Assembly: GCA_036276235.1 (NCBI GenBank)
Contig: DATBDZ010000467.1
Location: forward strand, 1 to 6,925
DNA from: JANWHF01 sp036276235
Lineage (GTDB): Bacteria > Planctomycetota > Phycisphaerae > Tepidisphaerales > Tepidisphaeraceae
Direction: 5' to 3'
Length of the DNA stretch: 6,925 nt
Shown here: piece after piece, positions 1-5,107 of the stretch
Layout of the letters: each line of letters opens with the position of its first letter
Numbering within the stretch: position 1 is the stretch's first letter
Notes under the pieces: generated by a model
What the model saw: the letters and a program-made list of their open reading frames with translations, nothing else
Told to the model about the DNA's origin: nothing
Databases searched by the model: none
Translations under genes and position numbers: made by a program

Positions 1-117
1 TTTCCAGAACGTGCAGAAATCCCCGGGTAGCGGTCGGACCGAAGGTCCACCTCTCTCCGTTACGCAATTACCCGTCTGTCCCTTCGTTCACCGAGTGCCC
101 CAAGTTACAACTGCATT
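1..117. other. Gene-free left edge
   Basis: I see no gene, RNA or strong structure here. A short open frame on the plus strand has no ribosome binding site and runs straight into the repeat that begins near 118, so I do not call it. A minor 5-bp hairpin (ggacc-gaa-ggtcc, near 37-49) is too small to interpret. Confidence 0.5.
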
Positions 118-121
118 TCTC

Positions 122-221
122 CCTCCTCCGGTACTCCGGGGGAGGGCTGGGGTGGGGGTCGTGTCGAAGACGCGCCATGCGCAAAGGAGCCTCCACCCCT
201 AACCCTCCCCCGGAGTACCCA
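122..221. repeat. Long imperfect inverted repeat, GC-rich
   Basis: Positions 132-146 (tactccgggggaggg) are the exact reverse complement of 203-217, and the arms continue imperfectly inward to about 157 and 191 through a G-rich/C-rich stretch with small indels. As RNA this would form a hairpin with a loop of about 35 nt. No gene is visible inside. It resembles the dispersed hairpin repeats common in planctomycete intergenic DNA; that comparison is from memory, not from a search. Confidence 0.7.
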
Positions 222-460
222 ACATTTCGCATCTGCGCCGTAACTCCTTATTTTGCGGAAGGCTGCGATTGCTGGATTTTGTCCACTGCCCTTCGCACAC
301 CGTCGTGCTGAGCTGAGGTACTCCGAAGCATCTGGCCCCCTCGCGCAATCCGGCCAGATGCTTCGGAGTACCTCAGCATGACGGTTGTCGCGAGTTCTGA
401 GCTGGAATTCAAGGTGGCAACGTGAGTTACGCTGCTCATGCAAAATGTTGGGAGTACCGG
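210..460. repeat. Outer inverted arms enclosing the 85-bp hairpin
   Basis: Positions 210-232 and 438-460 are inverted copies of each other, matching at 18 of 23 positions. Four of the five mismatches fall in one AGTA/TACT block, where one arm carries the reverse complement of the other. The core shared text is CCCAACATTT. These arms enclose the 300-384 hairpin, so the region is a repeat nested in a repeat, probably from successive insertions or recombination between related elements. There is no protein-coding evidence inside. Confidence 0.5.
300..384 (-). repeat. 85-bp hairpin repeat, copy 1
   Basis: Positions 313-337 and 352-376 form a perfect 25-bp inverted repeat around a 14-nt loop. An outer 8-bp arm (300-307 with 377-384, one G/T mismatch) extends it, with an extra ctgag at 308-312 on one side only. 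Copy 2 at 5108-5192 has the same length, stem and one-sided ctgag insertion but the opposite orientation. I see no transposase, so this is either a non-autonomous palindromic element or a structural repeat. Strand is assigned relative to copy 2. Confidence 0.85.
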
Positions 461-535
461 AGGAGGGGACAAGACCCGTCGCCGAAATGTCACGCACCCC
501 GAGCCTCTCTCGGCGGCGTCCTTTTTTCCTTCCTC
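385..535. other. Gene-free downstream flank of the methyltransferase
   Basis: Apart from the repeat arm at 438-460, I see no gene. On the plus strand there is a small ccgag/ctcgg hairpin near 499-513 followed 8 nt later by six T (521-526). The spacing is poor for an intrinsic terminator and no plus-strand gene ends here, so it is not called. No clear terminator follows the methyltransferase on the minus strand. Confidence 0.4.
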
Positions 536-1315
536 TTACGTCTGCGTTTTGGCCAGTTGCCGCCGCAGGTCGCGCGCCGACATTTTGAGCTCATCTCGCT
601 CGCTCAGAGCAGCATGCAGCCGCTGGCGTAGTTCTTCGATCTCTGACACTTCCTTGGCACCCGGCCGCTTCCGCACGACAAGAACGAATGAATAATCGCC
701 GACCACGTCGTGCCGCGCCGCGACCTCCGCTCCTTCGATGCGAGCGACCGTTTCGAGCATGTAATCCATCGAGAAGCGATCGATGGAATGATACGCGTTT
801 CCGTAGATGCCGGTTGTCGGATCGTATTGGCCGGTCACGCGGCAGTAGGCTACGTATCTCTGCTGATCCGGGAGCAGCAGGACCACGACGCCGCCCGGCT
901 TCACCACGCGCAGCCATTCGCGCAAAATCGGCTCAGTCTCGCGTTCGTCAAAGTCTTCGAGTAGGTGCGATGAATAGACGTAGTCGAGCGCGCCATCGCG
1001 AAACCATTGAAGGTCGCGGCAATCCCCCGGCAACTGAACAGGATTATCGCCGGTGTTGGCGTAGGGGCGCGGCAGGTCCATGCGGACGGCCGATTTGGAA
1101 ACCGGATCGCCGCCAAAGCCGACATCGAGGCCCGCCCCTACACAATACTGACACACGACGTCCCTATGCTTCGATGTTTCGCTGGGGTAATCCCGCACCG
1201 GCTCTGCCGCCGGCTCCCGCACCGGCTCCGCCGCCGGGGGGTCGATGAAGTCTCCCTTGCGCCGAATCTCATAACCAAGCCGTCGCAGCGCCCACTGTAT
1301 GCTTGATTTCACCAT
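536..1315 (-). CDS. Class I SAM-dependent methyltransferase with C-terminal coiled coil
   Basis: Predicted 259-residue cytosolic methyltransferase of the Methyltransf_11-like Rossmann class; its substrate is unknown. Visible motifs are the AdoMet-binding glycine loop GAGLDVGFGG (60-69), an acidic residue after strand 2 (D80), GDCRDL (97-102), the strand-4 segment LDYVYSSHLLEDF (110-122) and KPGG (139-142). The YSSHLLED segment resembles small-molecule or sugar methyltransferases seen near cell-surface polysaccharide genes. Residues 27-42 are two copies of an 8-residue proline/glutamate unit (PAAEPVRE/PAAEPVRD), a likely flexible linker after a basic N-terminus. From about 222 to the end the chain is rich in E, L and R with a coiled-coil look, suggesting oligomerisation. 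The ATG at 1315 lies 30 bp after the fdhD stop, so co-transcription is plausible, although no strong ribosome binding site is visible. Confidence 0.88.
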   Translation of the reverse strand: MVKSSIQWALRRLGYEIRRKGDFIDPPAAEPVREPAAEPVRDYPSETSKHRDVVCQYCVGAGLDVGFGGDPVSKSAVRMDLPRPYANTGDNPVQLPGDCRDLQWFRDGALDYVYSSHLLEDFDERETEPILREWLRVVKPGGVVVLLLPDQQRYVAYCRVTGQYDPTTGIYGNAYHSIDRFSMDYMLETVARIEGAEVAARHDVVGDYSFVLVVRKRPGAKEVSEIEELRQRLHAALSERDELKMSARDLRRQLAKTQT

Positions 1316-1345
1316 AATCGCGACGACTATGCCCTGCGATTCGTT

Positions 1346-2164
1346 TTAGTCAACCGGCGCCGCAGGGCGACTCACCACCCGCGTCGGGCGTGAATACACA
1401 TTCATCCGATCCCCTCGGATGAACCCCACCAACGTCTGATCGCTTTCGCGGGCAAACTCCACCGCCAAGCTCGACGGGGCCGAGATAGCCGCGACGATCG
1501 GCACGCGGCCGAAGAGCGATTTCTGCATGATCTCAAACGACGCCCGCCCGCTCACCATCAGCACATGATTGCGGAAGGGGAGTAATCCGTTCCGCAAGCC
1601 AAAGCCGAGCACCTTATCCACCGCATTATGACGGCCGACATCTTCGCGCGCGACGAGCAGTTCCCCAGCAGTTGTGAAAATCGCCGCCCCGTGCAGTCCG
1701 CCAGTGCGATCAAACGTTGTCTGAGCGGCTCGAAGCTTGTCGGGAAGACTCAGCAGGACATTTGGGTCAATCGTCACGTCGCTCTCGATCGGATCGATGC
1801 GTTGATGGATCGATTCGATGGTCGCCTTCCCGCAGACGCCGCAACTGGAGGAGGCGAAGACATGCCGCGTCAGTTTCTGGAAATCGACGACGGCGTGCGG
1901 CGCGAGCACGACGTTCAGCACATTGCCGCCGCGATCATGCGCGCACGGCTCGATCCGCAAAACATCGGCGGCCGTCTTGATCAATCCTTCAGACAGCAGA
2001 AACCCGAGCGCCAGCTCCTCATCGTGGCCGGGCGTGCGCATGGTGACGCTGACCGCGCGATTGGCGACCCGGATTTCCAGCGGCTCTTCCACAGCCAGCT
2101 CGTCGGTGGCGGACAACAGGGAGCCGCCCGCTGACCAACGCCAGATCTGATGTTCTGAAGGCAT
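1346..2164 (-). CDS. fdhD: Formate dehydrogenase accessory sulfurtransferase FdhD
   Basis: FdhD carries sulfur from the cysteine desulfurase IscS to the molybdenum or tungsten bis-MGD cofactor and is needed for active formate dehydrogenases; it acts in the cytoplasm. From the chosen ATG the protein is 272 residues, normal for the family. It has the catalytic CGVCG loop (C108 and C111; the equivalent CxxC of E. coli FdhD is essential), TGGLHGAAIF (154-163), REDVGRHNAVDKVLG (173-187), SGRASFEIMQK (205-215) and SAPSSLAVEFARE (228-240), all characteristic. An in-frame TTG at 2179 would add five residues but overlaps the T-tract of an upstream terminator, so I prefer the ATG at 2164. No strong ribosome binding site is visible. 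No formate dehydrogenase gene lies in the window; a related molybdoenzyme may be elsewhere. The methyltransferase gene follows after 30 bp. Confidence 0.96.
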   Translation of the reverse strand: MPSEHQIWRWSAGGSLLSATDELAVEEPLEIRVANRAVSVTMRTPGHDEELALGFLLSEGLIKTAADVLRIEPCAHDRGGNVLNVVLAPHAVVDFQKLTRHVFASSSCGVCGKATIESIHQRIDPIESDVTIDPNVLLSLPDKLRAAQTTFDRTGGLHGAAIFTTAGELLVAREDVGRHNAVDKVLGFGLRNGLLPFRNHVLMVSGRASFEIMQKSLFGRVPIVAAISAPSSLAVEFARESDQTLVGFIRGDRMNVYSRPTRVVSRPAAPVD

Positions 2165-2177
2165 CAGCCCATTGTAC

Positions 2178-2214
2178 AAAAAAGGAACGCCGGCCCACCT
2201 GGGGACCGGCGTTC
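2178..2214 (-). terminator. Intrinsic terminator or attenuator just upstream of fdhD
   Basis: A 9-bp perfect stem (2185-2193 with 2206-2214, gaacgccgg/ccggcgttc), with a possible further CCC/GGG inner stem, is followed on the minus strand after one base by six T (2183-2178). This is a textbook intrinsic terminator shape, and it ends only 13 nt before the fdhD ATG. It could end a transcript coming from the pseudopilin side, end a small leader RNA, or act as an attenuator in the fdhD leader. The sequence alone does not say which. Confidence 0.8.
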
Positions 2215-2478
2215 ACGCGGGAAGGGTCTATTGTGTATGAGCCGTGCTGCACGGCCCGGACTATCTTGTTCTCAATCGTCTTGTTCTCAAATGGATCGTA
2301 TCGCGGCCGCTTGCAAATTCATTTGCGGTTTAACGCGCCTCCCACGCTTCTCATTTTACAATTCAAAGATGAGAGGCGAGTAAGAATCGTCCCGAAAAAA
2401 AAGTTTTTCTTCGCCGACTGCCCGCAGCAAATCCCAAGCCGATTCGTACGAGCTGCTGCCAGAAACAAAAATTAAATG
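2215..2478. other. Gene-free interval upstream of fdhD
   Basis: No convincing gene. It contains a short hairpin, gccgtgctgcacggc (2241-2255), a 12-bp direct repeat (listed separately), a small gcaaa/tttgc hairpin near 2314-2327 and an A-run/T-run near 2395-2410. An open frame on the plus strand (2233-2475) has no recognisable protein features and I do not call it. The minus strand of this interval ends in the terminator at 2178-2214, so a short untranslated RNA is possible but unproven. Confidence 0.4.
2264..2290. repeat. 12-bp direct repeat with 15-bp period
   Basis: The 12-mer tcttgttctcaa occurs at 2264-2275 and again at 2279-2290, separated by tcg. Two head-to-tail copies at a short period upstream of fdhD could be binding sites for a regulator, or simply a slippage duplication. 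The 15-bp period is not an integral helical turn, which slightly weakens the operator idea. Confidence 0.6.
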
Positions 2479-2553
2479 AGTTTCCAGTTTCGGGTTTCAG
2501 GTCGGAAGAGAACAGGTCTGCACCCGAAACTCGAAACCTGAAACTCGAAACCC
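2479..2553. repeat. Dispersed inverted repeat of gtttcgggtttcaggt type
   Basis: Positions 2487-2502 and 2536-2551 are inverted copies matching at 15 of 16 bases. The right arm also contains a tandem gaaactcgaaac-like motif, so several registers of pairing are possible. The sequence has no coding character and looks like one member of a dispersed intergenic family. It lies directly beside the large palindrome at 2565-2642. Confidence 0.7.
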
Positions 2554-2564
2554 ATTCGGGATCT

Positions 2565-2642
2565 TCTTTGCGCTCTTTGTCTCTTTGCGTCTTAGCGCAA
2601 TTCGAATTGCGCAAAGACGCAAAGAGACAAAGAGCGCAAAGA
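2565..2642. repeat. Near-perfect 78-bp palindrome
   Basis: The sequence is centred between 2603 and 2604 (ttcgaa). Each base from 2565 to 2603 pairs with its mirror from 2604 to 2642 apart from a single A/A mismatch at 2594/2613, giving 38 of 39 paired positions with no spacer. Each arm contains near-repeats of ctttgcg and tctttg. It ends 18 bp beyond the pseudopilin stop on its 3' side, so in that transcript it would form a very long hairpin that could protect the 3' end or act in termination. No T-tract follows. Confidence 0.9.
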
Positions 2643-2660
2643 GGAAATTCATCCGGAAAC

Positions 2661-3602
2661 TCATTCGCCGCCATAGACCGAATTATCCCTCGCCAGAAAT
2701 CCGACTTCTTTTGGCATATGCGGGGCGGCAATGATATTTCGGATCGATTCGGCGTGGCCGTCGGCGAAGCAGACGTTGCTTGAGCCGCGATGGCGGAAAC
2801 CCTGTGCGCCGTTGGTGCGGCCGGAGCCGCCGCCGGCGGGATCGTTGTAGGCGGCCCAGAAGCCGCCGGCCGAGGTGCCGAATGACAGCCATTGCAGCTC
2901 GGATGGGCTGGGCAGGGGGGATCGCATGTAGGTATTGCACCAGAAGACGCTGTTCTCGGCGTCGCCGAACATCGCCGCCTGGCTCGGATGCGAAACGCCG
3001 CCCGCGCGGGCGGGAAGGCAACGAATAAAGCCGGGGTCGTCGGGCATGCCGAACTGCGGCTCGCCGCCGATATAGCTGACGTTGTAGTTGTAGCCGCAGT
3101 AGGGTGCGCCGGGATAATTGAATTGCTTCCCTTCCCAGGAAGGGCAGCGATTCACCGGCATCTGCGTTTCGCCCAGCCATAGCAATCCCGGCTTGGGCTG
3201 TTGGCCGGGGAGATAACACCAATCCCAGTCGAAGGTGAGCGTGCCGCTGTCGTTGCTGACAACATAATGCGATGCCGGATATGTGCCGCTCGTCGAGGCA
3301 TAGTGGATGGCGGCGATGGAGATCTGATGAAGATTGCTGAGGCAGGAGATCCGCTTGGCATCCTCGCGCGCCTTGCCGAGCGTCGGCAGAAGAATGCCGA
3401 TGAGCAGGGTGATAATACCAATCACAACCAAAAGCTCGACGAGCGAAAAGGCGCGGGGAGCGCCAAAAAACTTGCATCTCTTTTTCTCCACCGTCTCCGA
3501 AAACCCGGCGGGCAGTGCCCACCCTACGAACGAGCGCGGCGCGTAGGGCGGGCACTGCCCGCCGCTTTCGCTTTGATGCTCAGAATGGCGATTCCTTGCC
3601 AT
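2661..3602 (-). CDS. Type IV pseudopilin-like protein, H-X9-DG family
   Basis: Membrane-anchored pilin-like protein with a type IV prepilin N-terminus, FSLVELLVVIG, from F52, with the invariant glutamate at mature position 5 (E56) and a hydrophobic helix at about 54-74. Prepilin peptidase would cut between A51 and F52; alanine rather than the usual glycine precedes the cut. The C-terminus has the H-X9-DG signature (H271 to D281-G282), marking the large planctomycete/verrucomicrobial family of prepilin-like proteins. Cysteines in the mature part could form disulfides. The ATG at 3602 is preceded by GGAGA with 4 nt spacing, but the resulting 51-residue leader is partly translated from a hairpin repeat (about residues 14-33). 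A GTG at 3491 would give 276 residues with a 14-residue leader and is a real alternative. The upstream neighbour is the B12-riboswitch-controlled PEP-CTERM gene, from which it is separated by a terminator. Exact role unknown. Confidence 0.87.
   Translation of the reverse strand: MARNRHSEHQSESGGQCPPYAPRSFVGWALPAGFSETVEKKRCKFFGAPRAFSLVELLVVIGIITLLIGILLPTLGKAREDAKRISCLSNLHQISIAAIHYASTSGTYPASHYVVSNDSGTLTFDWDWCYLPGQQPKPGLLWLGETQMPVNRCPSWEGKQFNYPGAPYCGYNYNVSYIGGEPQFGMPDDPGFIRCLPARAGGVSHPSQAAMFGDAENSVFWCNTYMRSPLPSPSELQWLSFGTSAGGFWAAYNDPAGGGSGRTNGAQGFRHRGSSNVCFADGHAESIRNIIAAPHMPKEVGFLARDNSVYGGE
3506..3564. repeat. Hairpin repeat overlapping the pseudopilin 5' end
   Basis: Positions 3506-3528 and 3542-3564 are inverted copies matching at 22 of 23 bases, around a 13-nt loop. 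The sequence family (cggcgggcagtgccc...) recurs at 3630-3687. If the pseudopilin starts at 3602, the repeat is translated in frame as part of its leader; if it starts at the GTG at 3491, the repeat is in the 5' untranslated region directly before it. Confidence 0.85.
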
Positions 3603-3606
3603 GAGT

Positions 3607-3611
3607 TCTCC
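3607..3611 (-). promoter_or_regulatory. Ribosome binding site for the pseudopilin ATG
   Basis: GGAGA lies 4 nt upstream of the ATG at 3602 on the minus strand, in the context TTGGAGA. This is the clearest Shine-Dalgarno sequence in the window and favours the long form. The competing GTG at 3491 also has a GGAG, but with only 3 nt of spacing. Confidence 0.55.
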
Positions 3612-3629
3612 AAATGCTGCGAGTCACGA

Positions 3630-3687
3630 CGGCGGGCAATGCCCGGCCTACGAGAAAGTACCCGCGTAGGGCGGGGACTGCCCGCCG
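3630..3687. repeat. Second copy of the cggcgggca hairpin repeat
   Basis: Positions 3630-3652 and 3665-3687 are inverted copies matching at 20 of 23 bases around a 12-nt loop. It belongs to the same family as 3506-3564 but is more diverged, and it sits between the PEP-CTERM terminator and the pseudopilin start. Two adjacent copies in the same orientation suggest local duplication or repeated insertion into this gap. Confidence 0.8.
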
Positions 3688-3696
3688 CTCGCCTTT

Positions 3697-3733
3697 AAGA
3701 AAAGGGCGGCCGGCCCCTCCGTGCCGGCCGCCC
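3697..3733 (-). terminator. Intrinsic terminator of the PEP-CTERM gene
   Basis: A perfect 11-bp GC-rich stem (3704-3714 with 3723-3733, gggcggccggc/gccggccgccc) with an 8-nt loop is followed on the minus strand by TTTTCTT. It begins 11 nt after the PEP-CTERM stop codon. It should end most riboswitch-controlled transcripts before the pseudopilin gene, which argues that the pseudopilin has its own promoter or depends on read-through. Confidence 0.88.
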
Positions 3734-3744
3734 GTTGAGATTGT

Positions 3745-4542
3745 CTAACGCCGCCGCCGAAGGAGCAGCAGGCTTAATCCGAGAAGCGATAGGCTGCCCG
3801 GCTCCGGGACGCCGACTACCGCGTCCACGTACATCGTCTGCGTCCCCGCCGTGTCGAATTGCACGAAGTTGATGGCAGGCAGATTCACGCCCGACAGATC
3901 AAACCAATCGCCGCCGGCGGAGCCGTTGAGCGCGGCCAGCGTGCCGGTCCAATCCTTGCCATCAAAACGGGCAAGCGGGTGTGCATCATCGACGTTGAAG
4001 AACGGCTTAAACTGATCGGCGGCATGCGTGCCAGGGCTGGTCGGGAAACCCGGATCAGTAATGCCCTGATCGTAAAAATTGCTCGGGTTGGTAAACGTGT
4101 GATCCGCCGCGACGGTGACGAACGTCGTGCCGTCAAAGCTGACCTTCAGCGTGGAAATGCGCGAGTTAAAGTCGGCGGCGGGATTCTGGTTTTGAACGAT
4201 GGGGCCGTTGAAATCTCCGGCCAGTCCCGTGCCTGCGTGCACGCCCAGCGCCGCTCCAGGCGCGATGGTGATCGGAGCGCTCAGGTGTAGCGTCAATAGC
4301 CCGCCATCCCCTTGCAGTCCGACGATGTCGGTCGTGCTGAACGCGGGATTGAATGGCGTCACAATCGATCCGAAGCCGGCGTCGCTCGATAAGCCGCCAA
4401 GGGCCGCCGAGCTGGTGCGATAATCGCTTCGGATGATGCCGGGGATGTAGGTCGTAACTGAATCGGCGGTGACTCCCGCCTTGGTGGATGAGCAGATCAG
4501 CGCGCCTGTGAGGGCGCTGAGTGAGAGTAGTTTTCTTTTCAT
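3745..4542 (-). CDS. PEP-CTERM surface-sorted protein under a cobalamin riboswitch
   Basis: Secreted protein of 265 residues with a Sec signal peptide (basic MKRK, hydrophobic core, likely cleavage after SSTKA near 22) and a C-terminal PEP-CTERM signal: VPEPG at 245-249, a hydrophobic stretch, then RRRR at the end. In this system an exosortase recognises the tail and processes the protein at the cell surface. The body (about 25-240) is rich in G, T, F and D with alternating beta-type patterning and looks like a beta-sandwich or jelly-roll domain; I do not recognise a catalytic motif. It contains no cysteine in the mature chain. The ATG at 4542 follows a leader of roughly 270 nt holding a cobalamin riboswitch, so expression should fall when B12 is plentiful. 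A role in surface B12 capture is an inference from this control, not from the protein sequence. A terminator follows its stop. Confidence 0.88.
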   Translation of the reverse strand: MKRKLLSLSALTGALICSSTKAGVTADSVTTYIPGIIRSDYRTSSAALGGLSSDAGFGSIVTPFNPAFSTTDIVGLQGDGGLLTLHLSAPITIAPGAALGVHAGTGLAGDFNGPIVQNQNPAADFNSRISTLKVSFDGTTFVTVAADHTFTNPSNFYDQGITDPGFPTSPGTHAADQFKPFFNVDDAHPLARFDGKDWTGTLAALNGSAGGDWFDLSGVNLPAINFVQFDTAGTQTMYVDAVVGVPEPGSLSLLGLSLLLLRRRR

Positions 4543-4562
4543 AGGGATCGCCTAAACACGAT

Positions 4563-4611
4563 CGCCCTCGGTCCAAGTTCCAATAGCTCACGATCGGAAA
4601 GACCAAGGGCG
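4563..4611 (-). promoter_or_regulatory. Leader hairpin between riboswitch and start codon
   Basis: Positions 4563-4573 and 4601-4611 can pair over 11 bp (one U-G wobble on the minus-strand RNA) with a 27-nt loop. The stem ends about 20 nt before the PEP-CTERM ATG. It has no following T-tract, so it is not a terminator. It may be part of the expression platform that controls ribosome access, or simply a stable leader stem. The octamer cacgatcg occurs at 4557-4564 and again inside the loop at 4589-4596, which gives alternative pairing options. Confidence 0.45.
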
Positions 4612-4638
4612 TGCCCAGGCGTAACCGTGTCCCGTATC

Positions 4639-4812
4639 GTGAGGACGTTGGCAGACTTTTGCCGGGCCGGTCTTCTGGCTCGGGACCATCCAGACGGCCT
4701 TCCCGCTTTCGCAGTGGCCATAGAGCGTCTGGACGTAAACAACGTCCCTCACAGCTGCACGTCAGCCCCGGATTTACACCGGGTTCCCAATAATGCCTCG
4801 GCAGGTATTTCA
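4639..4812 (-). ncRNA. Cobalamin riboswitch
   Basis: The minus-strand RNA reads, in order, GGGAAC (4788-4783), a CCCGG/CCGGG stem around GTGTAAAT, GCAGCTGTGA (4758-4749), a ggacg/cgtcc stem-loop, an arm with CACTG-cgaaa-GCGGGAAGGCC (within 4719-4696) closed by a cagacg/cgtctg stem, and the B12 box GAGCCAGAAGACCGGCC (4681-4665). These are the conserved blocks of the Rfam Cobalamin family in the right order and spacing. A GGCA/TGCC hairpin follows at 4663-4650, where the regulatory kissing-loop stem is expected. Such riboswitches normally lower expression of B12 uptake or synthesis genes when cobalamin binds. The gene it precedes is the PEP-CTERM protein; no known cobalamin gene is in the window. 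The 5' edge is approximate. Confidence 0.93.
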
Positions 4813-4854
4813 GTTTTTTTGAGGTGGATGCGGGACGGATGGCGGATGAGTTGG

Positions 4855-4900
4855 AATTTGAAAGCTCAGATCTGAAATCTCAGATTTCCAATTTCAAATT
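4855..4900. repeat. AT-rich nested inverted repeat upstream of the riboswitch
   Basis: aatttgaaa (4855-4863) pairs with tttcaaatt (4892-4900), and inside it gaaatct (4874-4880) pairs with agatttc (4882-4888) about a single base. Variants of agatttc/gaaatct recur, as in dispersed AT-rich planctomycete repeats. The promoter of the riboswitch transcript should be in or near this segment, but I cannot assign -35 and -10 boxes with confidence. Confidence 0.6.
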
Positions 4901-4939
4901 TGATATCTCCGATCGCGTCGCGCTCGTGCCTCCTTTCCT

Positions 4940-4964
4940 AAAAACCCGGGCCACGGGGCCGGGT
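4940..4964 (-). terminator. Weak terminator-like hairpin
   Basis: acccgg-g-cc (4944-4952) pairs with gggccgggt-side bases (4957-4964) as an 8-bp stem with one bulged G and a 4-nt loop, followed by a short T-run on the minus strand (five T, the first of them paired). It has the form of a modest intrinsic terminator, but no gene on the minus strand ends before it. It could insulate the riboswitch transcription unit from upstream transcription. Confidence 0.3.
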
Positions 4965-5107
4965 GTGAAGTCGGACGTTGTATCGCCGAGGATGGGTGGG
5001 AGCAAGGACGAATTCGCAAATCTTGGGCATGGGGCGTATCGCTCGACTGTGGCGAACTGCATTGGTGGAGCAGATCGAGTTGGGTTGGAGTTTTCTGCCA
5101 TGCGCGA

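Noticed and set aside
118..460. CRISPR array
   Set aside because: Repeats are inverted and irregular in length and spacing; no direct repeat/spacer periodicity and no cas genes.
105..497. Minus-strand 130-residue open frame in the repeat block
   Set aside because: Its translation is made almost entirely of the palindromic repeats, so it is a by-product of repeat DNA and not a gene.
490..530. Possible plus-strand intrinsic terminator
   Set aside because: Only a 5-bp stem with 8 nt between stem and T-run, and no plus-strand gene ends there.
2233..2475. Plus-strand 80-residue open frame upstream of fdhD
   Set aside because: No ribosome binding site, no domain-like features, and it crosses the direct repeat and homopolymer runs.
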